In this document: positions 24,041-33,585 of the stretch, piece by piece
How positions within the stretch are numbered: the stretch's first letter is position 1
Layout: the number at the start of each line of letters is the position of its first letter
NCBI GenBank assembly: GCA_947624205.1
Contig: CANQJI010000011.1
Span: 1 to 44,647 of the forward strand
Direction: 5' to 3'
DNA length: 44,647 nucleotides
Source of the DNA: an uncultured Akkermansia sp.
Lineage (GTDB): Bacteria; Verrucomicrobiota; Verrucomicrobiia; Verrucomicrobiales; Akkermansiaceae
The notes under the pieces: model-generated
Told to the model about the DNA's origin: nothing
Databases searched by the model: none
Seen by the model: only the letters and a program-made list of their open reading frames with translations
Program-made: the position numbers and the translations under genes

Positions 24041-25624
24041 TCAGCGTTTTATGTTCAACTCAATGCTGCGGGAACGGGGAGAGGGAAGAGTTGTTGCTAT
24101 AAATTTCACATCCATGAAAATTCTTTCGCTTCGGAGAGAATCCCATAATACTTTTGTCAAATCGAGGTCTGATTCAACGTGCAGAAGGGAAGCAATCCGC
24201 TCTGCGGGGACGTACTCTCTGATCAATGTTTCCTGTGTCGCATTTTGAACAACAAAATGCACTTTGGAGGCTTCCTCCTGAACAACTTCTTGTAACCGTT
24301 GTTTGCTAGTGTCCCGGGAACCCGCCAAGTCAAAAATGCAGCACACCAGCCGAGAGTCACGTACCGAAATCCTGTTCCTGATGTAGCTTAAATGGAGCAA
24401 CACAGGATCCGATAATGAAGGTTCTGCGGAGATAGGAATCCCCATAATATAGCGCCTCTTGTATCCCTTTTTGAATTTGGTTTGTACATATGGAATGCCC
24501 AAGATCTGCCTTACTTCCAGATCCGGAGAATAACGATGCTTCCACAAAGGAAGGCCAAGGAAACGGAATTGAACCGCCTTAGAGCCTATTCGCATACCCG
24601 ATAGGTGCTTTACTTGCAGAATGCGGCAGACTTCCTTATAGTCGTGATTGCTGATAAGCTGTGCGATAAAATAATACGAAGGAGAATAGCTTTTCAGGAA
24701 TTCCTGCACAGAAGGGGCGTTGTCGAAGTGATTCTTGATATATTGCTTGATGGAATCGAAGAAAAAACGCTTCTTTTCTTCACCCGTTATACCATACGTC
24801 TCCAAGTGCCATATGTAGGCAAATAGGATCACAGCTTTAAAACCCGTCTCGCAGGCGGGAAATGCAGGGTATTTCCTGCATCTTTCAAAAGAATATTCGT
24901 ACGCCTGAATAACACAGGACAAATTTTCTCCTTTTGTCAACCTTGTGTTCCCCTCGCGGTTGTGCCGATAGTAATAGTAAGCCTTGTTATGCAGCATCAT
25001 TCGGTCAGCGGCTATGGCAACCTCATATGCAAAGCTTGCATCATTCGTGTTTTGAATTGTCTGGAAGCGAATCTTGTTCTTTATTAAAAATTCTCTCCGA
25101 TATATTTTGTTGAAAGGGTAAACAATCAGGCTCCATACAAAATTTCCTAAGTCTTTTGCATTAAAAATTTTATCCTTACAAAAATCATTAACAAACCCTT
25201 TCGAAAAAGCCCCCTCATAATTCATTCGTTGCCCAAAATCATTATACAAACCACAGAGGAGTACATCCAACCTGGACTTTTGAGCAAGAGCGCAGAGTTC
25301 CTCGAGCATGGTAACATCACAGTAATCATCCGGGTCGAAAAACATAACCCATTCGCCCATGGCGTGATCAAGCCCTGTATTACGAGCGGTGCCGGCAAAT
25401 GAATGCTCGTTCAGGAAGAGCCGGATACGAGCATCTTTTGCCATGAACTCACGAATAATGTCCACCGATGCATCTGTAGAGCCATCATCCACACAAATAA
25501 TCTCAATCTCCCGCAGGGTCTGATTCAGCAGACATGACAGCGAATGCTTCAGGTAAGCTGCCACATTGTAAACGGGCAGAATAACTGAAACTGTCGGAGT
25601 AGATGGAAGATTATTCGGAATCAT
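24041..25624 (-). CDS. Family 2 glycosyltransferase
   Basis: This 527-residue protein has an N-terminal GT-A fold of the GT2 type: VSVILPVYNVAAYLKHSL, EIICVDDGSTDAS and the metal-binding region MFFDPDDYCD. It should transfer a sugar from a nucleotide sugar to a growing glycan on the cytoplasmic face. The C-terminal part (about 340-527) is unusual: a short repeated motif around ILGIPYVQTKFKKGYKRRYI and then a segment without a recognised fold. It is the last gene of the minus arm of the polysaccharide locus, 71 bp after the methyltransferase-like gene. Confidence 0.88.
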   Translation of the reverse strand: MIPNNLPSTPTVSVILPVYNVAAYLKHSLSCLLNQTLREIEIICVDDGSTDASVDIIREFMAKDARIRLFLNEHSFAGTARNTGLDHAMGEWVMFFDPDDYCDVTMLEELCALAQKSRLDVLLCGLYNDFGQRMNYEGAFSKGFVNDFCKDKIFNAKDLGNFVWSLIVYPFNKIYRREFLIKNKIRFQTIQNTNDASFAYEVAIAADRMMLHNKAYYYYRHNREGNTRLTKGENLSCVIQAYEYSFERCRKYPAFPACETGFKAVILFAYIWHLETYGITGEEKKRFFFDSIKQYIKNHFDNAPSVQEFLKSYSPSYYFIAQLISNHDYKEVCRILQVKHLSGMRIGSKAVQFRFLGLPLWKHRYSPDLEVRQILGIPYVQTKFKKGYKRRYIMGIPISAEPSLSDPVLLHLSYIRNRISVRDSRLVCCIFDLAGSRDTSKQRLQEVVQEEASKVHFVVQNATQETLIREYVPAERIASLLHVESDLDLTKVLWDSLRSERIFMDVKFIATTLPSPRSRSIELNIKR

Positions 25625-25695
25625 GATGTGCGGACGGTTGTCTCGTCGCTACGTTCTTTCTTTACATTCTGTGGGGGCTTCATTCATATCAGGGT

Positions 25696-26493
25696 TCACA
25701 GGTAGCCGGCAAAGGAGCGGCTCATGCTTACGATGTAGGCTTGCCTCTTAATGCCGAAGCGTTCAAAGGTTTGAAAAGCGATCGATTTCTTTCTCAAAGC
25801 TGCTTGTGTTCTCCTGATTGTATTTTTCTCTCCCACGCGCTCAGCATCGTCAAAAATGATCACAAAGTCGTCTGACAAATTCCCGTGACAGATCAAGTCC
25901 ACAACATTGGATCGCGGCAGATTCTTCCCTCCCCCCACCGGACCATCCACAATAATCAGATCAAACTTTTGATCTCCCACCAATTCCAACAGCCCCGCAT
26001 ACTTATCATTTCTCCTGTGCCTGTACTCAAAATATTCCAGATCGAGGTGATTGATGCGGATGTGCTCGTGCTTCGGTAGTTCCTGTTGATAAATTTGGAT
26101 CCAATCGAGGCTGTGCTCGCATACGTTGAGGCAGGCTCCGGGGTTCTTGTGCGCGATATACTGCGTCGTCAACTTCGTCGTCTGTCCCAAACCGAACTCC
26201 AGGATGTTTCGCGGCTCAATCTTGTCCAAGATGCGGAACAACAGGTAGATAAAGCTGTAATTGGCTGCCCAGTTATGCAAGTCGAAAGCCTGGTTCTTCA
26301 ACCAAGGACTCTCCTTCATACCGTCATGCAGGAGATGAGCGTAATTGAGCTCCTTCAGCTCATTGTAGCAAAGATCCAGCTTTTCTTCCATCGCGGCGAG
26401 CCTCCTCTCATGCCCCCGAGCCAGTTTCAGAAAACTTTCTTGTTTCTCCTCAAGAGAGTCCACGATCTTTGGTTCTGATGGTTTATTTTGCAT
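25696..26493 (-). CDS. SAM-dependent methyltransferase-like protein
   Basis: This 265-residue protein has an N-terminal coiled-coil-like segment (about 10-50, ERRLAAMEEKLDLCYNELKE). A Rossmann-type domain follows with NILEFGLGQTTKLTTQYIA near residue 96, an acidic CEHSLDWI, and FDLIIVDGPVGGGKNLPRSN. The architecture resembles class I methyltransferases found in glycan loci that modify sugars or terminate chains. Its start overlaps the end of the large fusion gene by 11 bp, so it is cotranscribed. The substrate is unknown. Confidence 0.7.
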   Translation of the reverse strand: MQNKPSEPKIVDSLEEKQESFLKLARGHERRLAAMEEKLDLCYNELKELNYAHLLHDGMKESPWLKNQAFDLHNWAANYSFIYLLFRILDKIEPRNILEFGLGQTTKLTTQYIAHKNPGACLNVCEHSLDWIQIYQQELPKHEHIRINHLDLEYFEYRHRRNDKYAGLLELVGDQKFDLIIVDGPVGGGKNLPRSNVVDLICHGNLSDDFVIIFDDAERVGEKNTIRRTQAALRKKSIAFQTFERFGIKRQAYIVSMSRSFAGYL

Positions 26494-29400
26494 GGTTGAT
26501 AATTTTTATGATCTCGTCTGTCAATGCATTGATGTTCTCATGGATCACTTCTGACAACGGGTTGAGTTTCAGGATAGTTTCCTTCAATTCCTTCCGCGTA
26601 TAGGGATGAGTCTGCTGCTCATATTCAACCCGCACTTCCTGTCCATCCTTCACGGGCATCTCATAACGCCACGGATTGTCGTGCCACACGGCAATAGGTG
26701 AAGATAGAATTTCTTTCCCGTCAATTTTGATGGATTTGTAGTCAATCCATACCGGAAATCGCTTGCCTTCAAATCGCATGTCAAGTCCCATAAAGTCCAG
26801 AGTGAGCTTTCCATCACCAACAGTGGAGATTTTTATGTCCCCTTTGCCGACTGCACTCATCAAAACTCGTCCTTCTCCTTGCGCATCCTTGAACCAACTG
26901 GGCGTTATGATCTTGCTGTTTTGTGCATCAATTGCAACGGCATTCTCTTCTGTGCCAATATTCTTGATGTTGATGCACAATATGTTCATTTGGGCATAGA
27001 TACACTGGCAAAGGCGGTGCGTTAATATTTTGTGTTTATAAAAGTTACGAGGTATAGATACGAGGACTAAAAGGAGATAAAGACAAGAATTGGGAAGATA
27101 ACTAGGTCTTTTACCGTGTTTGGCAATTAATTCTTTTATTTTTAAATCATACTTTCTTTCCCCTGTTCCCCTTGCATAAGTTTGATGGAGATCTACACAC
27201 CAGTTTAGGTACATTTTCCTATACCCGTTATAGGTAGCTGCGTCTGTGCGAATATCTTTTAAATATCCCAGCACTATGTCTGTTATTTCGAAGTAATCCG
27301 CAAAGTGTTTGTTCCAATTCTGCGTTATGGAATCCTTACGAATCCTTCGCATATAGTATTCTTCAGGATCAATGGAGACACGAACAGCTTTCGTCAAAGA
27401 TTTTACAAAAAACACATTGTCCTCAAAACACAAACCGGGAGGAAATTCGATGTTATGTTTTTTGAGGAAGTCGATTCGATACAGCGTTAGACATGAACTC
27501 ACTGGTACTTTGCATGCTTTCTTTTTGAGAATTCGTATATTGAATATCTTTTTGCCTTTCAAAGACGATACTATTGCCCCATGTGCCCAGTAGGGATTTT
27601 TGAGCCTGACTTGAGGTGTCTCGGTAAAATTATATCCTGAAAAGCACAGCATGTCTAAATCATTTTCCCTTGCATTTTTATATAATTTCTCGCAAGCATC
27701 TTCCCTGATCAAATCATCAGAATCGACGAACTGAACATACTCCCCGCGTGCTATTTTTAACGCATTATTCCGGGAGCAGGCTAGTCCCTGATTTTTTTGG
27801 TCTATAAGGACAACACGTCTATCTTTTTTTGCATACTCTTCCAAAATCTCCAAGGAGTCATCGGTAGAACCATCGTTGACACAGATAATTTCTATCTCTT
27901 TGAGAGTTTGATGGACAATGCTATCCATGCATTCTCGCAGATACTCTTCGGTATTGTAGACACATACAATAATCGAGATCTTTTTCCTGTTAAATCTGTC
28001 CAGAAAGAAGTTTAGTGGGGTGTTGTCGGTGTTGTATAAATTTCCACTATGACTTAATTGTGAGAAGTGGGAGTAATCATAAGGAGTGTAATTTTCAACA
28101 AAAGAGTATAATAAATTAAGAACAGCTTCTTTTTCCAGGCACAGGTCGTCCCCGAGAAAATGCTGAGCAAACTCCTTGGCGAACCCTAAAATTCCCTCCG
28201 CTATCTTCGAATAAATGTCGCATCTTTCTCGTTCGAGAATAGAACAATCTTCAAATACCGGTCGATTATTGCTTAGCATGTTAACAGGAGGCGTGGGGGC
28301 AGAGATTAAAGTCTCCGCCAGGAAATTAATTCCTTCTACCCGGTGAGGACGCCCCCAAATGGCATGATACCGGATTGTTTTGTCTTCTCTCCTGTTGGCC
28401 AGCCAATATATTCCTCTCAGTGTTTTTCCGCAGAGCATGTCTGCCAAGTACTTTTGTGCAGTACAATTAATTGTCGTCAAATCAACAAGGCCTATAACGT
28501 TACCACGTATGCCTTGAGCGTTTAGGTATGATTGATACTGTGCATTCCCCGTCGTTGTATTTAGATTGTTGATCAGCCCTCTTGAAGCATAGATGTAATG
28601 TGTTTTTACAGGCTTCCCTGAAAGGAGATTGTAAACTTTTTCTAAAATGTATCCGTCTCTGGCGATGAATAACAATTCTTCGATACCGTATTCCCTTACC
28701 TTGCGTTCAATAAATTGAGTCATCAAGACGCCTATCGGACCGCCGAGATTGTATCCAATGTCATACCAATAGTCTCTTGGTGTCTTGCTCCTGAGCAAAA
28801 ACAATAGAACTGAAGAGGATAATGAATTCCCCTTGTTCGCGAAGCTTGTTATATATTGCTCAGGCGTATTGCTTTGATATCTCCTTAGAAGGAAAGCTTT
28901 AATTCCTAGCTCTTTTGGCACGAGCCAATCTGATTGTTCATTGTCTCCGATATGAACCAATTCATTTGGCTTGATTTTTAAGTCATCACATATATGCTTA
29001 AACAAGTTCCCGGTTCGCTTTGTCTTTTTGACCTCACTTGACAAGTAAATTTTATGGTATCCTTCTATCCCATTTTTACTTAAGGCATCAGAAATAACTG
29101 AGCTGCTCAGATACATATCAGACGTGAGCACAATCTTTCTGCCGGCATTTCTAAAATAATCAAAAAGGGACTTATTTTTATCGTCTGCAAAGAGCTTTTC
29201 TTTTTCTAATTCTACTTCTTTTTGCATCAAAAATTGCATATCTGAAGGCATCAAAGCATATATATCACCCAATGTAATTTCTTCGCCTTCTCTAATTTTT
29301 GTACGTGCAACTCTTTCTGCGTTTATCCTTATTCCCGCAAAATTACCCTTAGCATACTTTTTCTCCAGATGCAGGAATAAATCGGAAGGTTTATTGTAAG

Positions 29401-30562
29401 GTCTAAATAATAAGGTATCAAATACGTCGAAAGAGATTACCTTATTAGAAGAATCTGCACCGACCTCAACAATCTGTGCGATGACATCTTCTGCAGGAAA
29501 CAAGCGGACTAATTCTTTATACTTTTCAGCCAAATCTTGGCTGAGAAAGTAACGATCAGGCAAGTTCAGAGGGAAATCAAAAAGTTTTGCCTTGAGGACA
29601 GCATCCACCAATTGTTTTTTCGAATCAGGATTATCCATAATCCTGATATTCCAGGCAAGATGATTACAACATAAGTTGACGAAGCTTCGCTGATATATGT
29701 CGTATATTTTTTCTTCTTTTAACCTGTTTCGGATGCCTTGAATAACGTAATAGATGTTGAGAGGAGTCGAATTGCGAGCCTCCTTTGCCGTTAATGTACT
29801 TCCTGAATTGGTTCTGTAATGCAGCAGCGCTCTTTTTATCACGGATATGCGCCGTGCTAAAGCCAAGCTAACGCAGACAAAATAAGTGTCATTGGTATGC
29901 TTTATATTCTGGTAGCGTATATGGAATTGATTAATGAACCCTCTCTTGAATAATTTGTTCCATGGCCAATTGTTGGTTATGTTAAAAATACAATCACTAA
30001 CTTCTCGTGGACTGAACTCATTTTTGCGGGGAAGGAAATGTTCATTGAGAATCCATCGTGGAGATTCAAATTTTTGTGTTTGATTGTTATAAAAATTGAC
30101 ATTGTATATCACAACGTCAGAATCGCTTTTTCTTGCCGTGCGATATGCTTCTTCCAGCATATCTTTTTCGAAGAAATCGTCAGCATCCAAAAAACTTAAA
30201 TACTCGCCTCTTGCAATCGCGAGTCCTGCGTTACGTGCCACGCCCGCATACAGATTACTCTGGCTTAAAATTGTGATTCTCCTATCTTTCCTTGCGTATT
30301 CCTTTAAAATTTCCAACGAGGCATCAGTGGATCCATCATTGACGCAAATAATTTCTATTTCCTTGAGGGTTTGGCGGATAAGACTTTCCAAGCATTCTTG
30401 CAAATAGACTGCCGCATTGTACACGGGTATAATGACGGACACCTTCGGTTCATAATCTACCTGATTTTGCACAACAATTTGCGCCGTCGTGTCCGGGTCT
30501 CCCTCCGCATTTTCAACTTGGATAGTTTCGCCCTCCGCGAGCTGTGCTTTTATATGACTCAT
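26483..30562 (-). CDS. GT2-HAD-GT2 fusion glycosyltransferase
   Basis: This is a 1359-residue single chain. About 36-300: GT2 domain with VSVIIPVYNAAVYLQECL, IICVNDGSTDASLEIL and SFLDADDFF. About 385-600: HAD-like domain with VISFDVFDTLLFRP, KIVLTSDMYLSS and HIGDNEQSDW. About 600-900: a region related to those that follow such HAD modules, without a clear fold. About 930-1190: a second GT2 with ISIIVCVYNTEEYLRECM, IICVNDGSTDDS and QFVDSDDLI. About 1200-1359: a beta-rich tail. The two GT2 modules are closely alike around their DDGSTD-type motifs, suggesting duplication. It could add two different sugars in sequence. The gene is distinctly A+T-rich against its neighbours, suggesting transfer. 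An AGAAGAA run just precedes the ATG at 30562. Confidence 0.88.
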   Translation of the reverse strand: MSHIKAQLAEGETIQVENAEGDPDTTAQIVVQNQVDYEPKVSVIIPVYNAAVYLQECLESLIRQTLKEIEIICVNDGSTDASLEILKEYARKDRRITILSQSNLYAGVARNAGLAIARGEYLSFLDADDFFEKDMLEEAYRTARKSDSDVVIYNVNFYNNQTQKFESPRWILNEHFLPRKNEFSPREVSDCIFNITNNWPWNKLFKRGFINQFHIRYQNIKHTNDTYFVCVSLALARRISVIKRALLHYRTNSGSTLTAKEARNSTPLNIYYVIQGIRNRLKEEKIYDIYQRSFVNLCCNHLAWNIRIMDNPDSKKQLVDAVLKAKLFDFPLNLPDRYFLSQDLAEKYKELVRLFPAEDVIAQIVEVGADSSNKVISFDVFDTLLFRPYNKPSDLFLHLEKKYAKGNFAGIRINAERVARTKIREGEEITLGDIYALMPSDMQFLMQKEVELEKEKLFADDKNKSLFDYFRNAGRKIVLTSDMYLSSSVISDALSKNGIEGYHKIYLSSEVKKTKRTGNLFKHICDDLKIKPNELVHIGDNEQSDWLVPKELGIKAFLLRRYQSNTPEQYITSFANKGNSLSSSVLLFLLRSKTPRDYWYDIGYNLGGPIGVLMTQFIERKVREYGIEELLFIARDGYILEKVYNLLSGKPVKTHYIYASRGLINNLNTTTGNAQYQSYLNAQGIRGNVIGLVDLTTINCTAQKYLADMLCGKTLRGIYWLANRREDKTIRYHAIWGRPHRVEGINFLAETLISAPTPPVNMLSNNRPVFEDCSILERERCDIYSKIAEGILGFAKEFAQHFLGDDLCLEKEAVLNLLYSFVENYTPYDYSHFSQLSHSGNLYNTDNTPLNFFLDRFNRKKISIIVCVYNTEEYLRECMDSIVHQTLKEIEIICVNDGSTDDSLEILEEYAKKDRRVVLIDQKNQGLACSRNNALKIARGEYVQFVDSDDLIREDACEKLYKNARENDLDMLCFSGYNFTETPQVRLKNPYWAHGAIVSSLKGKKIFNIRILKKKACKVPVSSCLTLYRIDFLKKHNIEFPPGLCFEDNVFFVKSLTKAVRVSIDPEEYYMRRIRKDSITQNWNKHFADYFEITDIVLGYLKDIRTDAATYNGYRKMYLNWCVDLHQTYARGTGERKYDLKIKELIAKHGKRPSYLPNSCLYLLLVLVSIPRNFYKHKILTHRLCQCIYAQMNILCINIKNIGTEENAVAIDAQNSKIITPSWFKDAQGEGRVLMSAVGKGDIKISTVGDGKLTLDFMGLDMRFEGKRFPVWIDYKSIKIDGKEILSSPIAVWHDNPWRYEMPVKDGQEVRVEYEQQTHPYTRKELKETILKLNPLSEVIHENINALTDEIIKIINHAK

Positions 30563-30621
30563 TTCTTCTATTACTTATCTACTTTGCAATGCTTATACCC
30601 CTCGTCACTTCCTCTCTATCG

Positions 30622-30891
30622 TCACGGCAAGTCTTTTTTTAACCGTTCAATCTCGGCCTCTAGACGATCGCATTTCTCCTGTAAGCGTATGGGGTATTCC
30701 CATATATATTTCAACCTCTCGCCAAACCCCATTTTCGCGCCGCGTTTCTCGATTTCAGCGGGACAAGGCAAGCCCCATCTTACCAACTTTCCCGCATACT
30801 TGTGTCCACTAATAAGGTGCAATTTGTAGAGCAGCCAATACCTGAGTCGCCTGACCTTGCTGATTTTTTTCGTTTTTTTGTTTGTATCCAT
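30622..30891 (-). CDS. Small basic coiled-coil protein, unknown
   Basis: This 89-residue protein starts MDTNKKTKKISKVRRLRYWL, very basic, with a central region around WGLPCPAEIEKRGAKMGFGE and a C-terminal coiled-coil (RLQEKCDRLEAEIERLKKDL). No family is recognised. It stands between ugd and the large fusion gene, probably in the same transcript. The amphipathic basic N-terminus could bind membrane or another glycan enzyme, but this is speculation. Confidence 0.55.
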   Translation of the reverse strand: MDTNKKTKKISKVRRLRYWLLYKLHLISGHKYAGKLVRWGLPCPAEIEKRGAKMGFGERLKYIWEYPIRLQEKCDRLEAEIERLKKDLP

Positions 30892-30953
30892 GGTTCTCGT
30901 TCTCTGTAAAATGTCAAATGAGGATATTTTTCAGACTGTCTGCTCCTCTTCCA

Positions 30954-32207
30954 TCATCGCTTTTTAAAAAAGCGGAAATCTAGAATGTGGTGCGAACGCA
31001 GCCCGTTCGCCACTCGTTTCCAGTCCGCTGCGTCAAACTGCGGCCATTCCGTGAGGATGACCAATACATCGGCTCCCTGTACAGCACTGTACATATCCGG
31101 CGCGTACCGGACGGTGTCACCCAGAATGCGACGCGCCGTCGTCATCGCTTGCGGGTCATAGACGCACACGTCCACGTGGTTGTTCGCCAGACGCTGCACA
31201 ATTTCCACAGCGGGACTCTCCCGGCAGTCGTCCGTGCCTTCCTTGAAGGCCAGTCCCCAGATGGCGATCTTTGGGGAAGGAACGTCCTTCACCTCCTTCA
31301 GGATACGGTACGCCATGTTCTCACGACGTTTCTTATTCCCTTTGATGGCAGCGCGAATGAGCGAGAGTTCCACCCCAAATTTACGTGCCATGTGATCGAT
31401 GGCTTTCGTGTCCTTCGGGAAACAGGAGCCGCCATAACCAGGACCTGGCTTCAGAAAAGCCGGTCCGATGCGTGAATCCAGTCCCATTCCCTGAGCGACT
31501 TCGTGGATATTGGCTCCTGCCGCCTCGCAGAAGTCTGCCATCTCGTTGATGTAATGAATCTTCACAGCAAGGAAGGCGTTGGAAGCGTATTTGATGGCCT
31601 CCGAGGAACGCCGCGCCACGAAAAGAAACCTGGGGGTGTTGGGCAGAGGAGCGTAAAGCTCGCGAATCAGCTCGCGGGCTTTCTGCGATTGTGTGCCCAC
31701 CACGATGCGACCGGGATGGAAAAAGTCATGCACAGCATAGCCTTCTCTCAAAAACTCCGGCAGCGAGATAACTTCCACATGCGTTTCCGGGTTGCTCTCA
31801 CGGATAATTTTTCCGACTTCATCCCCTGTCCCCACCGGCACCGTGGACTTAACCGCCACAACGGCATCTGCCGGCAGAAAGGGCGCCATCTCCCTCACCG
31901 CACCGAACAGGTAGGCAAGGTTTGCTTCGCCCGTGGCAGGATTTTCAGGAGTCCCCACAGCCAACATCACGATTCGCGCCCCGCTCACGCCTTCTTTCAT
32001 GTCATCCGTAAAAGTCAGCCTACCGGACGCCAGCTCGGTCTTCAAGAAATCCTCAAGTCCCTCTTCAAAAAGTGTCACCCGTCCATCACGCAACTTCTCC
32101 ACCTTTTCGCGGTCGCAATCAATGCAGGTGACATCGTGCCCAAGCCTCGCCAATCCCGCTCCCGTGGGAAGTCCCACGTATCCTGTCCCTATAATGGTTA
32201 CTTTCAT
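30954..32207 (-). CDS. ugd: UDP-glucose 6-dehydrogenase
   Basis: This 417-residue protein has the NAD-binding start VTIIGTGYVGLPTGAGLARL with acidic IDCDREK. Other family features are VAVKSTVPVGTGDEV, the lysine-containing EAIKYASNAFLAVKI and the catalytic cysteine motif GPGYGGSCFPKDT. The C-terminal UDP-binding part reads KIAIWGLAFKEGTDDCRESP. The enzyme oxidises UDP-glucose to UDP-glucuronate, a precursor of acidic surface polysaccharides. Related UDP-ManNAc dehydrogenases share the fold, so the exact substrate is likely but not certain. Confidence 0.92.
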   Translation of the reverse strand: MKVTIIGTGYVGLPTGAGLARLGHDVTCIDCDREKVEKLRDGRVTLFEEGLEDFLKTELASGRLTFTDDMKEGVSGARIVMLAVGTPENPATGEANLAYLFGAVREMAPFLPADAVVAVKSTVPVGTGDEVGKIIRESNPETHVEVISLPEFLREGYAVHDFFHPGRIVVGTQSQKARELIRELYAPLPNTPRFLFVARRSSEAIKYASNAFLAVKIHYINEMADFCEAAGANIHEVAQGMGLDSRIGPAFLKPGPGYGGSCFPKDTKAIDHMARKFGVELSLIRAAIKGNKKRRENMAYRILKEVKDVPSPKIAIWGLAFKEGTDDCRESPAVEIVQRLANNHVDVCVYDPQAMTTARRILGDTVRYAPDMYSAVQGADVLVILTEWPQFDAADWKRVANGLRSHHILDFRFFKKR

Positions 32208-32264
32208 AAGTGATTAATTACTATATCGGCAATCTCCTGAATGATTGCACAACAGATAAGGTTA

Positions 32265-33203
32265 TTAAATATGAGAAATGATTGAGGTAAAAATAGCAGC
32301 GCTGTCTTGCTTCAGTACGTTGTATTCATGAATCAATTCCTTAGTGACCCAGGGGAAGTGGTTGAGGCTGTACATGGGTTGCAGGTCGCCGTGAAATTTG
32401 TTGTGGGAGTAGATAATGAACTGGGGAACGGGGAGGTCGCAGAGAACGTCGCACAGACCGCTGCGCAGGGCGATAATCGCCTTGGCGCGTGAAGCGAGGG
32501 CGTACACTTCCTGGATGGGAAAAAGCGAGGAGTTGTAGAACACATCATAACCTTTGGCTCGCAGAGAAGTCTCAATCTCATCCCAGAAGGCGCTCGGCAG
32601 AGCCTCGCAGGAGCGGGCGACAGGCGAGAGGAAAACGAAATTGTCCAGATTGAGTCGCAAAGCCTGCGCTTTGGCGAGAGCGCTGCGCTCGACCTCCGGG
32701 GAAATAACAGCGCGGGAGTACGAGAGGGACGATACATCGGCATGCAGGTACTCTGCCCACGATTGCAGGAAGGGCTTTCCCTGGTTATTCATCTCGATGA
32801 GCCGCGAACTCGTGAGGAGGGGTTCAACATCATTCCCATTGATGCATTGGTACCCCTTGAGTTCCGCAGCGTCGCCGCAATAGAAGACCGGAATATGCGG
32901 AGCAAAGAGGCGGAAGATGTCCGCATGCTGAAGGCGGCTGCCGAAGACGAGTTCATCGGGTTTATACCATAGAGCGTGAGTGCGCGCGTACGTGACAGCC
33001 TCGCCCGTGTTGTTGATGATCACCTTGATGCGGCGACCGCGCACGCCGTGCACATTGGCGGCAAAGGCTGCTGCAAAGCTGTCGTACCGCTGCGCGTATT
33101 TCTTCACTTTGTACTGGATGCCAAGGAAGTAACGCTTCTCGCAGAACTCCATTTTAACGACGCGAATGATAGGCAACCCAAACAGATGAACTTCTCTCTG
33201 CAT
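32265..33203 (-). CDS. Glycosyltransferase-like protein of the polysaccharide locus
   Basis: This 312-residue protein starts at the ATG at 33203, which has GAGGAGG 7 bp upstream; the longer frame from 33224 would overlap the HAD gene. The second half is reminiscent of a GT-B C-terminal domain: FVFLSPVARSCEALPSAFWD, a helix, YDVFYNSSLFPIQEVYALAS, then AIIALRSGLCDVLCDLPVPQ, where a nucleotide-sugar site would be expected. No family name can be assigned with confidence. It lies between the HAD phosphatase and ugd in the same direction. Confidence 0.55.
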   Translation of the reverse strand: MQREVHLFGLPIIRVVKMEFCEKRYFLGIQYKVKKYAQRYDSFAAAFAANVHGVRGRRIKVIINNTGEAVTYARTHALWYKPDELVFGSRLQHADIFRLFAPHIPVFYCGDAAELKGYQCINGNDVEPLLTSSRLIEMNNQGKPFLQSWAEYLHADVSSLSYSRAVISPEVERSALAKAQALRLNLDNFVFLSPVARSCEALPSAFWDEIETSLRAKGYDVFYNSSLFPIQEVYALASRAKAIIALRSGLCDVLCDLPVPQFIIYSHNKFHGDLQPMYSLNHFPWVTKELIHEYNVLKQDSAAIFTSIISHI

Positions 33204-33207
33204 ACTT

Positions 33208-33585
33208 TCACACCTCCTCATCAATGTTCCAATGAATATCCCACGTTTTGTCGCGCTGTTGCCTCACCGCGTACGCCATGCACAAACCACTCGGCTTGTC
33301 GTCGTTAATAAGGATACGCTCCCCCACGGGCGCTCCGCAGATGAGCCAATCGTAGCGGATTCCTTCCCGATGCAAAAAGTCTTCCAACGCTGCCTTGTGT
33401 TCCTCTTTGCGGCTTGTGATAAGCAGCACCGCGTCCCCCTTCGGCAACTGAGCAAAAAACTCCTTCACCCCCGGGAGCAGGATGTCTCCGCCATGCAGGT
33501 GCCCGTTGTGCACGCAGAGCGTGCCGTCCACATCCAGGATCCAGGTGTGGGGCAGAGGAGAGAGGATGAGAGAGGTGGGTGTCAT
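33208..33585 (-). CDS. Small HAD-family phosphatase
   Basis: This 125-residue protein has HAD motif I (WILDVDGTLCVHNGH), motif II (LLITSRKEEHKA) and an acidic motif IV-like ILINDDKPSG. It lacks a cap domain, like the short capsular-locus phosphatases related to KdsC. It should remove phosphate from a sugar or polyol phosphate. The ATG at 33585 overlaps the stop of the nucleotidyltransferase-kinase gene by 4 bp, so both probably act on one precursor. Confidence 0.75.
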   Translation of the reverse strand: MTPTSLILSPLPHTWILDVDGTLCVHNGHLHGGDILLPGVKEFFAQLPKGDAVLLITSRKEEHKAALEDFLHREGIRYDWLICGAPVGERILINDDKPSGLCMAYAVRQQRDKTWDIHWNIDEEV

